This document shows positions 32,525 through 43,196 of a DNA stretch of 56,367 nucleotides, one piece after another (the stretch's first letter is position 1; every line of letters starts with the position of its first letter). Both the position numbers and the translations under genes were made by a program. This stretch comes from Chryseobacterium formosum (lineage in GTDB: Bacteria > Bacteroidota > Bacteroidia > Flavobacteriales > Weeksellaceae). The notes under the pieces were generated by a model, which ran no database searches, had not been told where the DNA came from, and saw nothing but the letters and a program-made list of their open reading frames with translations. The DNA lies in NCBI RefSeq assembly GCF_026460885.1, contig NZ_JAOVZW010000009.1, forward strand, positions 1-56,367. Reading direction: 5' to 3'.

Positions 32525-33788
32525 AATCAATTGCTTTTTCGAGAGAAATTCCGCGCGACGCTTTAAGGAGAATATTTTCTGACTCAATTTTATTCTCTTT
32601 TAAATATTGAGTCAATTCTTCTGTGCTATCAAAAGCTTTAGAATCTGAATTAACGTTTTTAAATTGTTTTCCAACGGTAATAATTTCATTAAAACCCAAG
32701 TTTTGAGCCAGATTAAGAATGTTTTGGTGTTCTGTCTCACTCTCATCACCTAATTCCAGCATATCGCCGATAATGATTGTTTTTGAACCTTCAAACGTGA
32801 TAAAATTATGCAGCGAAGCAAACATTGAGCTCGGATTGGCATTGTAAGTATCTAAAACCAGAGTTTTATTATCTTTTTTAACAATCTGGGATCTCATATT
32901 TGTTGGCGTATAGGATTCTAGAGCAGATTTAATTTGGCTAAAATCTATCCCGAAATGAAGTCCAAAACTTGCTGCAGCACAAAGATTCGTAAAATTGTAA
33001 TCGCCTGTAAGTTTTGATAAAGCATTTTGATCTTTGTATTTTAAACCTACAAAGTGTTCTTCAGAAAATGGTTCGAAATAATAATCAGAATTTGTTTTTC
33101 CAAAAGTTATTTTTGATTGATAATCCTGTATTTTTTCTAATTGAATAGGGTCATTTTCATTCACTAGAACGGTTTGATTTTCATTTTTAAGATAATCATA
33201 CAATTCAGATTTGCCTTTAATAACACCTTCAAAACCACCAAAACCTTCTAAATGGGCTTTACCGAAATTAGTAATATAACCGAAATTTGGTTTAGCAATA
33301 TTACAAAGCATTTCAATTTCTTTTTGATGATTGGCTCCCATTTCGATTACTGCCATTTCATGTTCAGATTTTATTGAAAGCAAAGTCAATGGAACACCGA
33401 TGTGATTATTCAAATTTCCAAAAGTGTACTGAACATTATATTTCTGTGAAAGTACAGCATGAATAAGCTCTTTCGTCGTAGTTTTCCCATTACTTCCTGT
33501 AAGACCAATGACAGGAATATTTAATAGGTTTCTATGATGAATAGACAACTTCTGTAAAAATTCTAAAGTTGATGAAACATAGAAAATATTCTTGTCTGAA
33601 TTTTCAAATTCTTTATTTTCAACAATTACAGCAAGTGTACCTTGGTCAACAGCTTTTTCAGCTAAAGTTGCAGCATCAAAATTATCCCCTGAAAAAGCAA
33701 AGAAAATATCATTCTTTTCAATTTTTCTGCTGTCAATTGTTACTTTATTAGCTTTTAAAAAAAATTGATAAAACTGTTCTGTAGTCAT
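32517..33788 (-). CDS. murF: UDP-N-acetylmuramoyl-tripeptide--D-Ala-D-Ala ligase
   Basis: A 423-residue cytoplasmic ligase that adds D-Ala-D-Ala to the muramyl tripeptide using ATP. The Mur ligase P-loop GSNGKTTT is at 98-105, followed by MAVIEMGANHQKEIEMLCNI, the GYITNFGKAHLEGFGG segment, DTYNANPSSM and the C-terminal DMLELGDESETEHQ. Slightly shorter than E. coli MurF. It converges on the NUDIX gene and lies downstream of gldJ; a terminator separates it from gldJ. Confidence 0.95.
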   Translation of the reverse strand: MTTEQFYQFFLKANKVTIDSRKIEKNDIFFAFSGDNFDAATLAEKAVDQGTLAVIVENKEFENSDKNIFYVSSTLEFLQKLSIHHRNLLNIPVIGLTGSNGKTTTKELIHAVLSQKYNVQYTFGNLNNHIGVPLTLLSIKSEHEMAVIEMGANHQKEIEMLCNIAKPNFGYITNFGKAHLEGFGGFEGVIKGKSELYDYLKNENQTVLVNENDPIQLEKIQDYQSKITFGKTNSDYYFEPFSEEHFVGLKYKDQNALSKLTGDYNFTNLCAAASFGLHFGIDFSQIKSALESYTPTNMRSQIVKKDNKTLVLDTYNANPSSMFASLHNFITFEGSKTIIIGDMLELGDESETEHQNILNLAQNLGFNEIITVGKQFKNVNSDSKAFDSTEELTQYLKENKIESENILLKASRGISLEKAIDFI

Positions 33789-33831
33789 TGGTAAATTTAG
33801 ATTTTAAATAAAATTTCTAAGTTCAAAAATA

Positions 33832-33863
33832 AAAAAACCTCCCGAAAATACGAGAGGTTTTTT
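33832..33863 (-). terminator. Terminator of gldJ
   Basis: AAAAAACCTC pairs with GAGGTTTTTT around an AT-rich loop. On the minus strand it follows the gldJ stop within 20-50 nt and separates it from murF. Confidence 0.85.
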
Positions 33864-33882
33864 ATAAGTATTTTGATAAATA

Positions 33883-35484
33883 TTATCTTCTTGTTCTAGC
33901 TTTGTCGTTCACTCTAGCATCTTGTGCTACACGGAAACCGATCCAACCATAACCAGATGCCTGATTTTTGTATCTTCTCTGTCCCGGATCCAACCAATAT
34001 GCTGAATCTTGCCAAGAACCACCTTTCACAACTCTAATATCATTAGAAATAGCTGAAGTTCTGTCTTTAGTATCCTTCTGCAATACTACTCTACCATTTG
34101 AATTAACGATAAATTTCGTAGTAGGAGAATTATACATATCATAAGATGCTGCAGAATCACTTGCATTTCTATAGTTCAGTGAAGATTGTCTGTCACCATC
34201 CATATAATTTCTGTAATCTGCAATAGTTTCTCTCTCAAACTGACCTGGTAAGTTTTTGTAAACTAATCTTCCGTCTGCTAAAGTATCATATTTCATGTTA
34301 CCTTCTTCTATCATTTTGTAAGTTCCGTCACCGTTTCTTACGATAGCTTGAGGCATATTTCCTCTGTAGTAATTAAAATCACTTCCAGATTCATCGATGA
34401 TAGGTCTGTAAACATCTGCAGTCCATTCTGCAACGTTTCCAAACATACCGTAAATACCAATGTTATTAGAAGGGAATTGTCTAACGTCTGCTGTTTGAGC
34501 AGCACCATCATTTTTCCAACCTGCAGGTCCAGAATAATCTCCTCTTCCTTGCTTGAAGTTTTCAAGAATCATTCCTCTGTTTTTACCTTTAGTACCTCTA
34601 AGAAGATCTACCTGTGGTTTTTTCTCTAAGTAACTGTTGTACTCTCTGTTTTTTTCCATTCCAAGAGCAGCAAATTCCCATTCAACTTCTGAAGGAAGTC
34701 TGAATTTCGTAACCATTGCTGCATTAGGAGCTCTGTTTGCTGCCTGAAGTCTTTGGTTGGTAGTTTTCATACCATTCTTCTGCATCATTCTTTGCTCGTT
34801 GATGTAACCTTGCATTTCAGGATCATTCGATCTGAATTTATCCATATTAAATGCAGTTCCACCTTGGTTATTAGATTCGTTGATATACAAATCTTTTGCA
34901 ATAATACCTGCTTGCATCAAAGCTTTTTCGTTTGCTCTGTCTGTCAACCATTCGCAATATCTGTTTGCTTGAGTCCAAGAAACTCCTACTACCGGATAAT
35001 AATCATAGTTCTGATCTCTGAAATACGTTTCATTAAGATCATTTCTAGATAATTTATTATCCCATAATAAAGTATCCGGCAAAGCACCGTTGTAAATTTC
35101 TTTATAACTAGGATCACTTGGTGGGAATACATACTTCAACCATGTAAGGTATTCGCGGTATTCGTAGTTAGTAATCTCAGTTTCACCGATAAAGAACGAA
35201 CTTACCTGCATTCTGCGAGGCGAGTTATTCCAATCGTGCATTACATCATCTTTCACTAATCCCATTGTAAAAGTTCCTCCCTCAACATATACCATCCCCG
35301 GCCAACCTTTTTGTTTCTGCTGCTTTCCTGCAAAAAACCAACCCTGTTTTTCGTTTGGTTTCCAACCTGTCTTGCTGACAAACTTTTTAGTACCGCCGCC
35401 TCCGGAAGTCCCTGAACCACCACAACTGGTTAATGCAAGTGTAGAACTCAATGCTATTAATGAAAACAACTTTAGTTTTTTCAT
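33883..35484 (-). CDS. gldJ: Gliding motility lipoprotein GldJ
   Basis: A 533-residue lipoprotein with lipobox LTSC at residues 18-21. The mature protein contains a sulfatase-modifying-factor/FGE-like domain: YVEGGTFTMG, EITNYEYREYLTWLKY, YPVVGVSWTQANRYCEWLTD, FRLPSEVEWEFAALG and VVKGGSWQDSAYWLDPGQRR. This is the architecture of GldJ/GldK proteins needed for gliding and the type IX secretion system. Divergent porU-porV and the length favour GldJ over GldK. It acts at the periplasmic side of the outer membrane. Confidence 0.92.
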   Translation of the reverse strand: MKKLKLFSLIALSSTLALTSCGGSGTSGGGGTKKFVSKTGWKPNEKQGWFFAGKQQKQKGWPGMVYVEGGTFTMGLVKDDVMHDWNNSPRRMQVSSFFIGETEITNYEYREYLTWLKYVFPPSDPSYKEIYNGALPDTLLWDNKLSRNDLNETYFRDQNYDYYPVVGVSWTQANRYCEWLTDRANEKALMQAGIIAKDLYINESNNQGGTAFNMDKFRSNDPEMQGYINEQRMMQKNGMKTTNQRLQAANRAPNAAMVTKFRLPSEVEWEFAALGMEKNREYNSYLEKKPQVDLLRGTKGKNRGMILENFKQGRGDYSGPAGWKNDGAAQTADVRQFPSNNIGIYGMFGNVAEWTADVYRPIIDESGSDFNYYRGNMPQAIVRNGDGTYKMIEEGNMKYDTLADGRLVYKNLPGQFERETIADYRNYMDGDRQSSLNYRNASDSAASYDMYNSPTTKFIVNSNGRVVLQKDTKDRTSAISNDIRVVKGGSWQDSAYWLDPGQRRYKNQASGYGWIGFRVAQDARVNDKARTRR

Positions 35485-35649
35485 AGTCGATATAAATATT
35501 ATTCAAAGTACAAAGAAAAAATAAATTATTCAATAAATCAAGTAAAGATTTGATTTTTTTGAAAATTCTTAACAAATTAATTTTATGGTATGACAATTTA
35601 ATTATAAAATTTTCATTTATTTTGTAATTTAGAAATTTCAAACATAAAC

Positions 35650-38600
35650 ATGAGACTAAAAATCACTCTATTATCTATATTTGCTTTTGTATCAACGGCT
35701 TGGGCTCAAAGAGTATCCATAAATTGGGAAGGAGCTAAAATTCAAGATTATGGTGATATTAAAAAAAATCTTCCAAATTTTACAAACGAAGGTTTTTCTT
35801 ATAATCAGGATAACATTTTCATCGTCAATAAGCAAAAAACTGGAGAAAGACAGCTTCAGGTATCAAATCTTGTTTGGGAAAGCATTTCTGCAAAAGATTT
35901 ATATGAATTAGATCCTAATTTCATTCAAGATCGTGACATTTCAGATATTGACTATTATTATCTTGATGGACAACGATATGCAACTGTACGCGTTGGATTA
36001 TTTAAAAATATTAAAGGGAAGATACAAAGATTATCTTCATTTAATGTCTCAGAAAGTAATGCACCAATGCCAATGAACGCAAGTAAAGTTGGTACTACTC
36101 AGAATCCTTTATCAAGCGGAGGTTTTTATAAAATTAAAGTTGATAAATCTGGGGTTTTCAAAATTACTTCTCAATTTCTGAGAGACAATGGGATGAATCC
36201 TGCCAATATTAATCCTAAAAACTTCAGAATTTACGGAAACGGAGGAATCATGCTTCCTGAATTTAATCAAGATGTAAAGTACAGTGCATTGCAAGAAAAT
36301 GCAATTCAAGTAGTTGGAGAAGACGATGGAGTTTGGAATGATGGTGATTATGCTCTTTTTTATGCTCAAGGACCTAATGGATATAATTTATATAATACTG
36401 CTAATGGAAATGGTATTAAAAGAAAAGAATTCAGAAATGACGACAGTGAGAATTTAAAAAATATTTACGAAGATTTTTCTTATTATTATATCAATTTTGA
36501 CAAAGGGGCAGGAAAAAGAGTTCTCCCTGTTGATTTAAATTTACCCGCCTCTGCACCAATAACAAAGTTTGATAATTATCAAGTCGTTAATAATGATCAA
36601 AGAAATTTATTAAAAGTAGGAAGAGTTTGGGTTGAAGATCAAGGTTTCACAACAGATAAAGCGGTTACTTTTAATTTAAATTCACCGATTCAAGCAGGTG
36701 ATATTGTAAAATACAGAACTCAAGTTATTGGATGGAGAGCACAGCAGAACAGCATTAATTTCAATATTAACAGCCAGAATCCTTCACCTCAATCAGTTCC
36801 TCAAAACCCGCCAAATTACTCAAATGATTTTTATCCGTTAACCTATTTGGGGACAACAACTGCAATTTCCGGAAACCAAATTACAATCAATTATTCTCCC
36901 AATATTGCAACTAATCCTAATGGGGCTTTTTATCTTGATTATGCTGAGGTACAATATAGAGAGGATTTGAGATTCAATGGTTCTCAAATGAATTTCAGAG
37001 ATTTTTCTTTAACTACAGGTACGAATACCAATTATGGATTTAGTATTTCCAATACAGGAAATATGGAGCAGGTTTGGGATGTCACAGATATAACAAATGC
37101 CAACAGAAGAGTAAATAAAGCTACCGGAAGTGGAAATTTTAATTTTGCTTATACAACTTCGGATGTTAATTTTAATAATGAATTTGTTGCTTTTAGAGCG
37201 GATGCTGCTTTTTCCCCACAATTTGTTGGAAGAATTGCTAATCAAAATCTTTCAGCATTACAAAATGTAGATTATTTGATTATCACAACTCCTGAAATGA
37301 TGGCACAAGCTCAGCGAATTGCTAACTATCATCAAACAAGAAATAATTTTAATGTTCAGATTGTTGATGCAGATAAAATTTACAATGAATTTGGAAGTGG
37401 TAGTAGAGATCTTACTGCATTAAGAGATTTTATAACAAAATTAAACACGCCATTAGGAAGTTTAAAATATGTTTTTATACTTGGTGACGCTTCTTATGAT
37501 TATAAAAATAGAATTTCAAATAATTCAAATGTAGTTTCAAGTTATCAAAGTGAATCTTCAAGAGATTTCGAAGGTTCTTTTGTTACTGATGATTATATTG
37601 TAATGACAAAACCTCAGACTTCACCATCACTATCAATCAACCTTCCCGATTTACCAATAGGGCGGCTTCCTGCAGCTAATCCAACTGAAGCGGCTAATAT
37701 GGTCGACAAAACTTTGGCATATTATAATGCTCTTTCAGGGCAATCATCTCCTTTTGGAGAATGGAGAATGAAATTGGATTTTGTAGTAGATGATGATAAT
37801 GACAACACCCTACCTTTCCATACTACAATGAATAATACATTGGCAAGTACATTTGAAATACCTTCAGTAAATACTCTAAAAGAATATAATGTAAGAAAAT
37901 TGTATTTAGATGCTTTTCAAGCGCAAAGCACAGCGGGAGGACAAAGATATCCGCAAGTGAATCAAGCAATTTCAAACGATATTGGCAATAGTCTTTATTT
38001 ATTTTATTTCGGACATGGAGGTATTAATGGTTGGGCTCAAGAAAGAGTTTTAACGACAGATGAAATTCAAAACTCAAACAATTTTTCTTCTGTTTACAGT
38101 AGATTTCCTTTCGTATCAACAATTACCTGTGAATTTACACTTTGGGATGAGCCAGCTACTTTTTCTGCAGGTGAACAGTTTATCAAGCTTAAACAGGGAG
38201 GTCCTGCTTCAATGATTACTTCCAGTCGTGCAGTTAATGTAGATTACGGTGAGCAATTCACTGATTTTTTTACTAAAGAAATGTTTAAAATGGTTGGTGA
38301 TGATTTCCAGACTACTGGGAATGCCCATCTTAATGCAAAAAAACAATACTCAGGAAACGCTAATCATTTAAAAGTAAATGTTTTAGGTGATCCTGCAATG
38401 AAATTGAGCAGACCTCAAAGATTATTAGTAATTGACGATATAGAAACTCCGGTTCCGGGATTGATAAGAGGTTTGGATTTTGTAAAAGTGAAAGGACACA
38501 TTAATAATACAAACGGAACAGTTAATACAACATTCAACGGTAGAGTTGTAATCAATATTTTTGATAAAAGATTAAATAAAACAACATTAAATAATGATGG

Positions 38601-39546
38601 AAATCTTACTCCGCAATTACAATATACTGAAGAAGGAAGTGCCATTGTAAAAGCTTCTGGAACTGCAGTGAATGGAGTATTTACCATTGAATTTTATGTT
38701 CCAAAAGATATTAATTATGCAGTAGGAGAAGGAAGATTACTGGGGTATGCCGATAATAAATCTTTTGACGTATTCAATAATCAAACTGTACAAGTAGGCG
38801 ATCTTAATCCTAACGGAATTAATGATAACGAACCGCCAAAAGTAAAATTATACATGAACAACACCAATTTTGCTAATGGAGGAATTACCAATCAAAGCCC
38901 AATGCTTTTAGCTTGTTTAACAGATGATACAGGAATAAATTCTACAGGTTCTGGTATTGGTCACGATATTACAGTATATTTGGACGGACAAATTATTAAT
39001 ACTGTAGTTTTAAATGATTTCTTTGCTTCAGGTGAAGGAAACGGATGTCTTAATCCTTCGTTAGCAGATTATCAAAAAGGAAATGTAACGTATCCTTTTA
39101 GAAATTTAGCATTGGGACAACATCAGTTAACATTTAAAGTTTGGGATATCAACAATAATTCGACAACTGAAACGTTAAACTTTGAAGTTAAAGATGAAGC
39201 AGATCAACACTTGATAATAAACAGACCGTTGAACTGGCCAAACCCTTTTACCAACAAAACTTACGTTCAATTTGAACATAATTGTGATGATATTTTAGAT
39301 GTAAACGTTCAAATTTATACAATTACAGGAAAATTAGTAAGAACTTTAACAAATGTTGTAGTTGCAGAACCGTTCCTACAGGGCTTTAGAACGCCACGTC
39401 AAGCAATTGAATGGGACGGAAAAGACGATTTTGGTGATACAGTAGCAAAAGGTACGTATATTTTTAAGATATTTGCAAAAAGTCAAAATCAAGAAAAATG
39501 CAAAGGAAGTGCTACAGCTGTAGAAAAAATGGTACTTTTGAAGTAA
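35650..39546 (+). CDS. porU: T9SS sortase PorU (C25 gingipain family)
   Basis: A 1298-residue surface cysteine peptidase that removes the C-terminal signal of T9SS cargo and links it to the surface. Signal peptide MRLKITLLSIFAFVSTAWAQ. The C25 peptidase domain has the catalytic His789 in FGHGGINGW and Cys827 in ITCEFTLWDEP. The C-terminal region holds beta-sandwich domains and a CTD-like end with WPNPFTNKTYVQFE and GTYIFKIFAKS. It is divergent from gldJ and 56 bp upstream of porV, the conserved flavobacterial order. Confidence 0.95.
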   Translation: MRLKITLLSIFAFVSTAWAQRVSINWEGAKIQDYGDIKKNLPNFTNEGFSYNQDNIFIVNKQKTGERQLQVSNLVWESISAKDLYELDPNFIQDRDISDIDYYYLDGQRYATVRVGLFKNIKGKIQRLSSFNVSESNAPMPMNASKVGTTQNPLSSGGFYKIKVDKSGVFKITSQFLRDNGMNPANINPKNFRIYGNGGIMLPEFNQDVKYSALQENAIQVVGEDDGVWNDGDYALFYAQGPNGYNLYNTANGNGIKRKEFRNDDSENLKNIYEDFSYYYINFDKGAGKRVLPVDLNLPASAPITKFDNYQVVNNDQRNLLKVGRVWVEDQGFTTDKAVTFNLNSPIQAGDIVKYRTQVIGWRAQQNSINFNINSQNPSPQSVPQNPPNYSNDFYPLTYLGTTTAISGNQITINYSPNIATNPNGAFYLDYAEVQYREDLRFNGSQMNFRDFSLTTGTNTNYGFSISNTGNMEQVWDVTDITNANRRVNKATGSGNFNFAYTTSDVNFNNEFVAFRADAAFSPQFVGRIANQNLSALQNVDYLIITTPEMMAQAQRIANYHQTRNNFNVQIVDADKIYNEFGSGSRDLTALRDFITKLNTPLGSLKYVFILGDASYDYKNRISNNSNVVSSYQSESSRDFEGSFVTDDYIVMTKPQTSPSLSINLPDLPIGRLPAANPTEAANMVDKTLAYYNALSGQSSPFGEWRMKLDFVVDDDNDNTLPFHTTMNNTLASTFEIPSVNTLKEYNVRKLYLDAFQAQSTAGGQRYPQVNQAISNDIGNSLYLFYFGHGGINGWAQERVLTTDEIQNSNNFSSVYSRFPFVSTITCEFTLWDEPATFSAGEQFIKLKQGGPASMITSSRAVNVDYGEQFTDFFTKEMFKMVGDDFQTTGNAHLNAKKQYSGNANHLKVNVLGDPAMKLSRPQRLLVIDDIETPVPGLIRGLDFVKVKGHINNTNGTVNTTFNGRVVINIFDKRLNKTTLNNDGNLTPQLQYTEEGSAIVKASGTAVNGVFTIEFYVPKDINYAVGEGRLLGYADNKSFDVFNNQTVQVGDLNPNGINDNEPPKVKLYMNNTNFANGGITNQSPMLLACLTDDTGINSTGSGIGHDITVYLDGQIINTVVLNDFFASGEGNGCLNPSLADYQKGNVTYPFRNLALGQHQLTFKVWDINNNSTTETLNFEVKDEADQHLIINRPLNWPNPFTNKTYVQFEHNCDDILDVNVQIYTITGKLVRTLTNVVVAEPFLQGFRTPRQAIEWDGKDDFGDTVAKGTYIFKIFAKSQNQEKCKGSATAVEKMVLLK

Positions 39547-39602
39547 ATAAATAATTAATTAAGAATATCAATAAAAAACTGATAATATATAAAAGACAAC
39601 AT

Positions 39603-40766
39603 ATGAATTTAACTACTAAACTGCTTTTAGGGATTGGTTTGAGTGCTGGTTTTTTAGGCTATGCACAAGATTTGAGTCAGGTAAGACCTGTTTTAACCGG
39701 AGCTCCATTCCTTAGAATCGCACCAGATGCAAGATCAGGAGGTATGGGAGATCAGGGTGTGGTAACTTCACCGGATGCTTTTTCACAATTCTGGAATGCG
39801 GCAAAATATCCTTTTAGCAGAACCAGCTCTTCTGTTGGTTTGAACTATACTCCATATATGGGGAAACTTACCAATGATGTATTTTTATTGTACGGTGCTT
39901 TCCATAAATTCTTAGGTCAGGAAGAGAGATCTACAATTTCAGCAAGTATCTATTACTTCAATATGGGGGAAGTAGATCTTACGCAGTTGGTAGGAAATGA
40001 CGTTACTTCTATGGGTACTTCAAAGCCAAACGAAATGTCAATCGACGTTGCTTATGGTTTGAAATTATCTGATTCTTATTCAATGGCTGTAACAGGTAGA
40101 TTTATCCGTTCAGACTTAGCCGGAGGATTCAACACAGATACTACTTTGAAGCCGGCAAATACTTTTGCAGTAGATGTATCAGCTTATTATACTTCACCGA
40201 AATTCTCTAGTTTTGGAGGTATGGACGGAAAATTAAATGCCGGAGCTGTAATTTCAAACCTTGGTCCGAAATTAGACTATACAGGAGATGAAGCTTCAAG
40301 ATCATATCTTCCAACTATGGCAAGATTAGGTATCGGTTATGATATGTTTCTTGATGATATGAATAAAGTGGGTATTTCTTTTGAAGGATCTAAAATTTTA
40401 GTTCCGGGATCAGAATTTATTGGTAATGATCCGAACACAAGACAGCCTATTTATGCTGTTCCGAATGTTGGTGTAATGGAAGGAATCAGTAAATCTTTCA
40501 AAAATCCTAATTCTATTATGATGAGTGGTGCTTTGGAATATTCTTATGACAATGCATTTGCTGTAAGAGGTGGTTATTTCCACGAAAGTGAAGAGCAAGG
40601 AGCGAGACAGTTTGCAACTGCAGGTATTGGTTTAAAATACCGTTCTTTCGGGTTGGATATTTCTTACCTAATCAATATGTCTAAAATTAATACTGCTTTG
40701 GATAACACTCTTCGTTTCGGTCTTACTTGGAACATTGGTGAAGAAACTTCAAATGTAGATTATTAA
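39603..40766 (+). CDS. porV: T9SS outer-membrane protein PorV
   Basis: A 387-residue FadL-like barrel with a signal peptide ending GYAQ (about residue 22). Characteristic sequence is GAPFLRIAPDARSGGMGDQG, then SPDAFSQFWNAAKYPF, and the C-terminal FGLDISYLINMSKIN. PorV shuttles cargo from the translocon to the PorU attachment complex. Adjacent to porU, probably co-transcribed; a strong terminator follows. Also called LptO in Porphyromonas. Confidence 0.95.
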   Translation: MNLTTKLLLGIGLSAGFLGYAQDLSQVRPVLTGAPFLRIAPDARSGGMGDQGVVTSPDAFSQFWNAAKYPFSRTSSSVGLNYTPYMGKLTNDVFLLYGAFHKFLGQEERSTISASIYYFNMGEVDLTQLVGNDVTSMGTSKPNEMSIDVAYGLKLSDSYSMAVTGRFIRSDLAGGFNTDTTLKPANTFAVDVSAYYTSPKFSSFGGMDGKLNAGAVISNLGPKLDYTGDEASRSYLPTMARLGIGYDMFLDDMNKVGISFEGSKILVPGSEFIGNDPNTRQPIYAVPNVGVMEGISKSFKNPNSIMMSGALEYSYDNAFAVRGGYFHESEEQGARQFATAGIGLKYRSFGLDISYLINMSKINTALDNTLRFGLTWNIGEETSNVDY

Positions 40767-40789
40767 GAAAACATACTATAAAAGTTTTG

Positions 40790-40816
40790 AAAAGTCTCAT
40801 TTTATGAGACTTTTTT
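40790..40816 (+). terminator. Terminator of porU-porV
   Basis: AAAAGTCTCAT pairs with ATGAGACTTTT around TTT, followed by a T run. Confidence 0.9.
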
Positions 40817-40922
40817 TGTTTTAATAATTTTCAAACATATTAATGAACGTTTTTAATATAATATTTAAATAAAAATTCACAATTCAATTACCAAGTAAAA
40901 CAGACAATTCACAGATAACCCT

Positions 40923-40930
40923 TATTTTTG
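40923..40930 (+). promoter_or_regulatory. -7 box adjoining the FUSC start (leaderless)
   Basis: TATTTTTG ends 4 nt before the ATG at 40935. The same geometry is seen for holB and the HipA-like kinase, implying leaderless transcripts. Confidence 0.55.
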
Positions 40931-40934
40931 TAAA

Positions 40935-43196
40935 ATGAACTATTCATCGGAGCTTAAAAAAATCGTAACCAGTCAATATGTGTATTCTTCCATAAGAATT
41001 ACATTGGCAACGGTGATTCCGTGTTTAGTACTCTCCTACTTTGGTTTGCTTAAAGATTATTTTCTTTTCCCTTTAGGAACAAGTTTTGTCGCATTGACAG
41101 ATCAACCCGGACCATTTATCAGACGTCGAAATTCACTTACATTTGCGATTTTCTGCTTCGTAGTAGTTGCTTTAATTGCAAGTCTGGTGAAAGGCATCAT
41201 TCCGCTTGTACTTTTAGAAATTGTTGCTTTCGGAATGTTTTTCTCCCTAATCGGAGTTTACGGACAAAGATTAGCGGCAGTTGGTTCTTTAGCATTGGTT
41301 GTTTTAGCCATCTTTATTGACGGACATTTAACTGGTGCAAATATTTTCAAAAGTTTACTCATTTTCGCAGCAGGATGTATTTGGTTTTTGTTGATTTTCC
41401 TTATTGTCACAACGATTCAGCCTTACAAATTAGCGAGTCAGATGATTGGGGAAAATTATCTTCAGTTGGCAGAATTTCTTAGAATTAAAGCTAATTATTA
41501 TCAGAAAAACCCAGATTTCGACAAATTAAGTTTACAGATAATCGGAAAACAGGTAGGAATTAAAAACCTTCAGGAAGAAACCCGTGAAACTGTTTTTAAA
41601 ACCAGAACTATCGTTAATGAATCAACCACAATAAGCCGATTATTAATGTTGATGTTCTTAAATTCAATGGATCTTCATGAAAAACTGATGACTTCTGAAA
41701 GTGATTACAAAAAACTCCAGGAAAGCTTTGAAGACACTGAAATTTTAGTTCAAATTCATGATTATTTAAATATTCTCTCCGAAGAAATTGCCAACATTGG
41801 AATTTCATTACAAAGCAGTACTCGAGCAAGACCTATTTCCAATTTGGATGTTCATGAGCATGAATTAAATGTTCATTATTTTGAATTGAGAAATAAACAA
41901 ATGACTCCCGAAAATCTAGAAAATTTCATGATTTTGCGTCAGATTATGATGCGTATCAGCGAAATCACAAAAGAGATTAACGAGATCTATAAAGTGTTTT
42001 CTCAGAATGTAAAATTGGCAAAAAGTCTTTCTACAGGTTTAGATTTAAAAAAATTTATGCCTAATGAAGAAAAAATTAATTTTAAAGTTTTAAAAAGTAA
42101 TATTTCACTTACCTCATCTCATTTTCGTCATGCGATAAGAATTACGGTTGCGCTTTTGTTAGGTTATTTGGTTTCTCTCCTTCCGTTTGTGGAAATTGGT
42201 CATACCTATTGGATTTTAATTACCATTGTTGCCATTTTAAAACCAGCCTACTCGATTACCAAACAAAGAAATCTGCTGCGTTTTTACGGAACTGTTGCAG
42301 GAGCAGTTATTGCATATGCTTTGCTGCATTTTATTCACATTAATGCAATTCTTTTCGCCATTCTTTTACTGAGCATGATTTTGTGTTTCAGTTTGCTTAA
42401 AGGGCGATATTTTTGGGCAGTATTATTTATGACAATGTATGTTTTCATGAGTTTTAATTTTTTAAATCCAGGAAACGTCAATGTTATTTTTAAAGACAGA
42501 ATTGTAGATACAATTATTGCCGGCGTTATTGCGTTTCTTGTTTCTTATATTGTACTTCCGGTTTGGGAACATACGCAGAATTTAGATTTAATGAAGAAAT
42601 CGGCGGAGTCTAATCTCACTTATTTTCATAGTGTGATGTCTAAATTTTTAAATGAAAATTTCAACATTGAAGATTATAAAGTGAAGCGTAAAAATGCTAT
42701 TATTTCTTTAGCCAATCTTTCGGATAATTTTCAGAGGATGATTTCTGATCCTAAAAATCAGCAGAAAAAACTGGAAGTTGTGCATCAATTTGTGGCAACT
42801 TCACATTTGATTACCGCTTATACTGCTTCCTTATCTCAGTATGCGAAAAGCAATCAGGAATATCCTGAAATTGATTCTGAAAGTTGGAGTAAAAAAATTG
42901 AATCTGAAATGAATCAGGTTTCAGCAATTCTGAATGGCGATAAAATCACAGAAACGTTGAGAATGGACAGTCGTCTCGAACCAGAAGATTCGTCAATTGA
43001 AGATATGCTTCATAAGAGAAAAACCGAACTTCTGGAAAATGAACATTACGACACAAGAGATCCTAATAAAATCTCGCATTTAACTGAATTGAAAAATATT
43101 CACGATGTTTTGGAACTGATTTATGATGTCGCCAAAGAACAGCGAAAAGTAATCGAAAAGTACCGAAACGAAGAAGCTATTCCTCCACAATCGTAA
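40935..43196 (+). CDS. FUSC/YccS-family membrane protein
   Basis: A 753-residue inner-membrane protein with two hydrophobic blocks, each of about five or six helices (ITLATVIPCLVLSYFGLL and onward; ITVALLLGYLVSLLPFV and onward), separated by about 230 cytoplasmic residues with coiled-coil character. The second block carries HTYWILITIVAILKPAYSIT, typical of FUSC/aromatic-acid exporter proteins. It probably exports organic acids or similar compounds. It converges on and overlaps the phosphopantetheinyl transferase gene by 20 bp. Confidence 0.85.
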   Translation: MNYSSELKKIVTSQYVYSSIRITLATVIPCLVLSYFGLLKDYFLFPLGTSFVALTDQPGPFIRRRNSLTFAIFCFVVVALIASLVKGIIPLVLLEIVAFGMFFSLIGVYGQRLAAVGSLALVVLAIFIDGHLTGANIFKSLLIFAAGCIWFLLIFLIVTTIQPYKLASQMIGENYLQLAEFLRIKANYYQKNPDFDKLSLQIIGKQVGIKNLQEETRETVFKTRTIVNESTTISRLLMLMFLNSMDLHEKLMTSESDYKKLQESFEDTEILVQIHDYLNILSEEIANIGISLQSSTRARPISNLDVHEHELNVHYFELRNKQMTPENLENFMILRQIMMRISEITKEINEIYKVFSQNVKLAKSLSTGLDLKKFMPNEEKINFKVLKSNISLTSSHFRHAIRITVALLLGYLVSLLPFVEIGHTYWILITIVAILKPAYSITKQRNLLRFYGTVAGAVIAYALLHFIHINAILFAILLLSMILCFSLLKGRYFWAVLFMTMYVFMSFNFLNPGNVNVIFKDRIVDTIIAGVIAFLVSYIVLPVWEHTQNLDLMKKSAESNLTYFHSVMSKFLNENFNIEDYKVKRKNAIISLANLSDNFQRMISDPKNQQKKLEVVHQFVATSHLITAYTASLSQYAKSNQEYPEIDSESWSKKIESEMNQVSAILNGDKITETLRMDSRLEPEDSSIEDMLHKRKTELLENEHYDTRDPNKISHLTELKNIHDVLELIYDVAKEQRKVIEKYRNEEAIPPQS

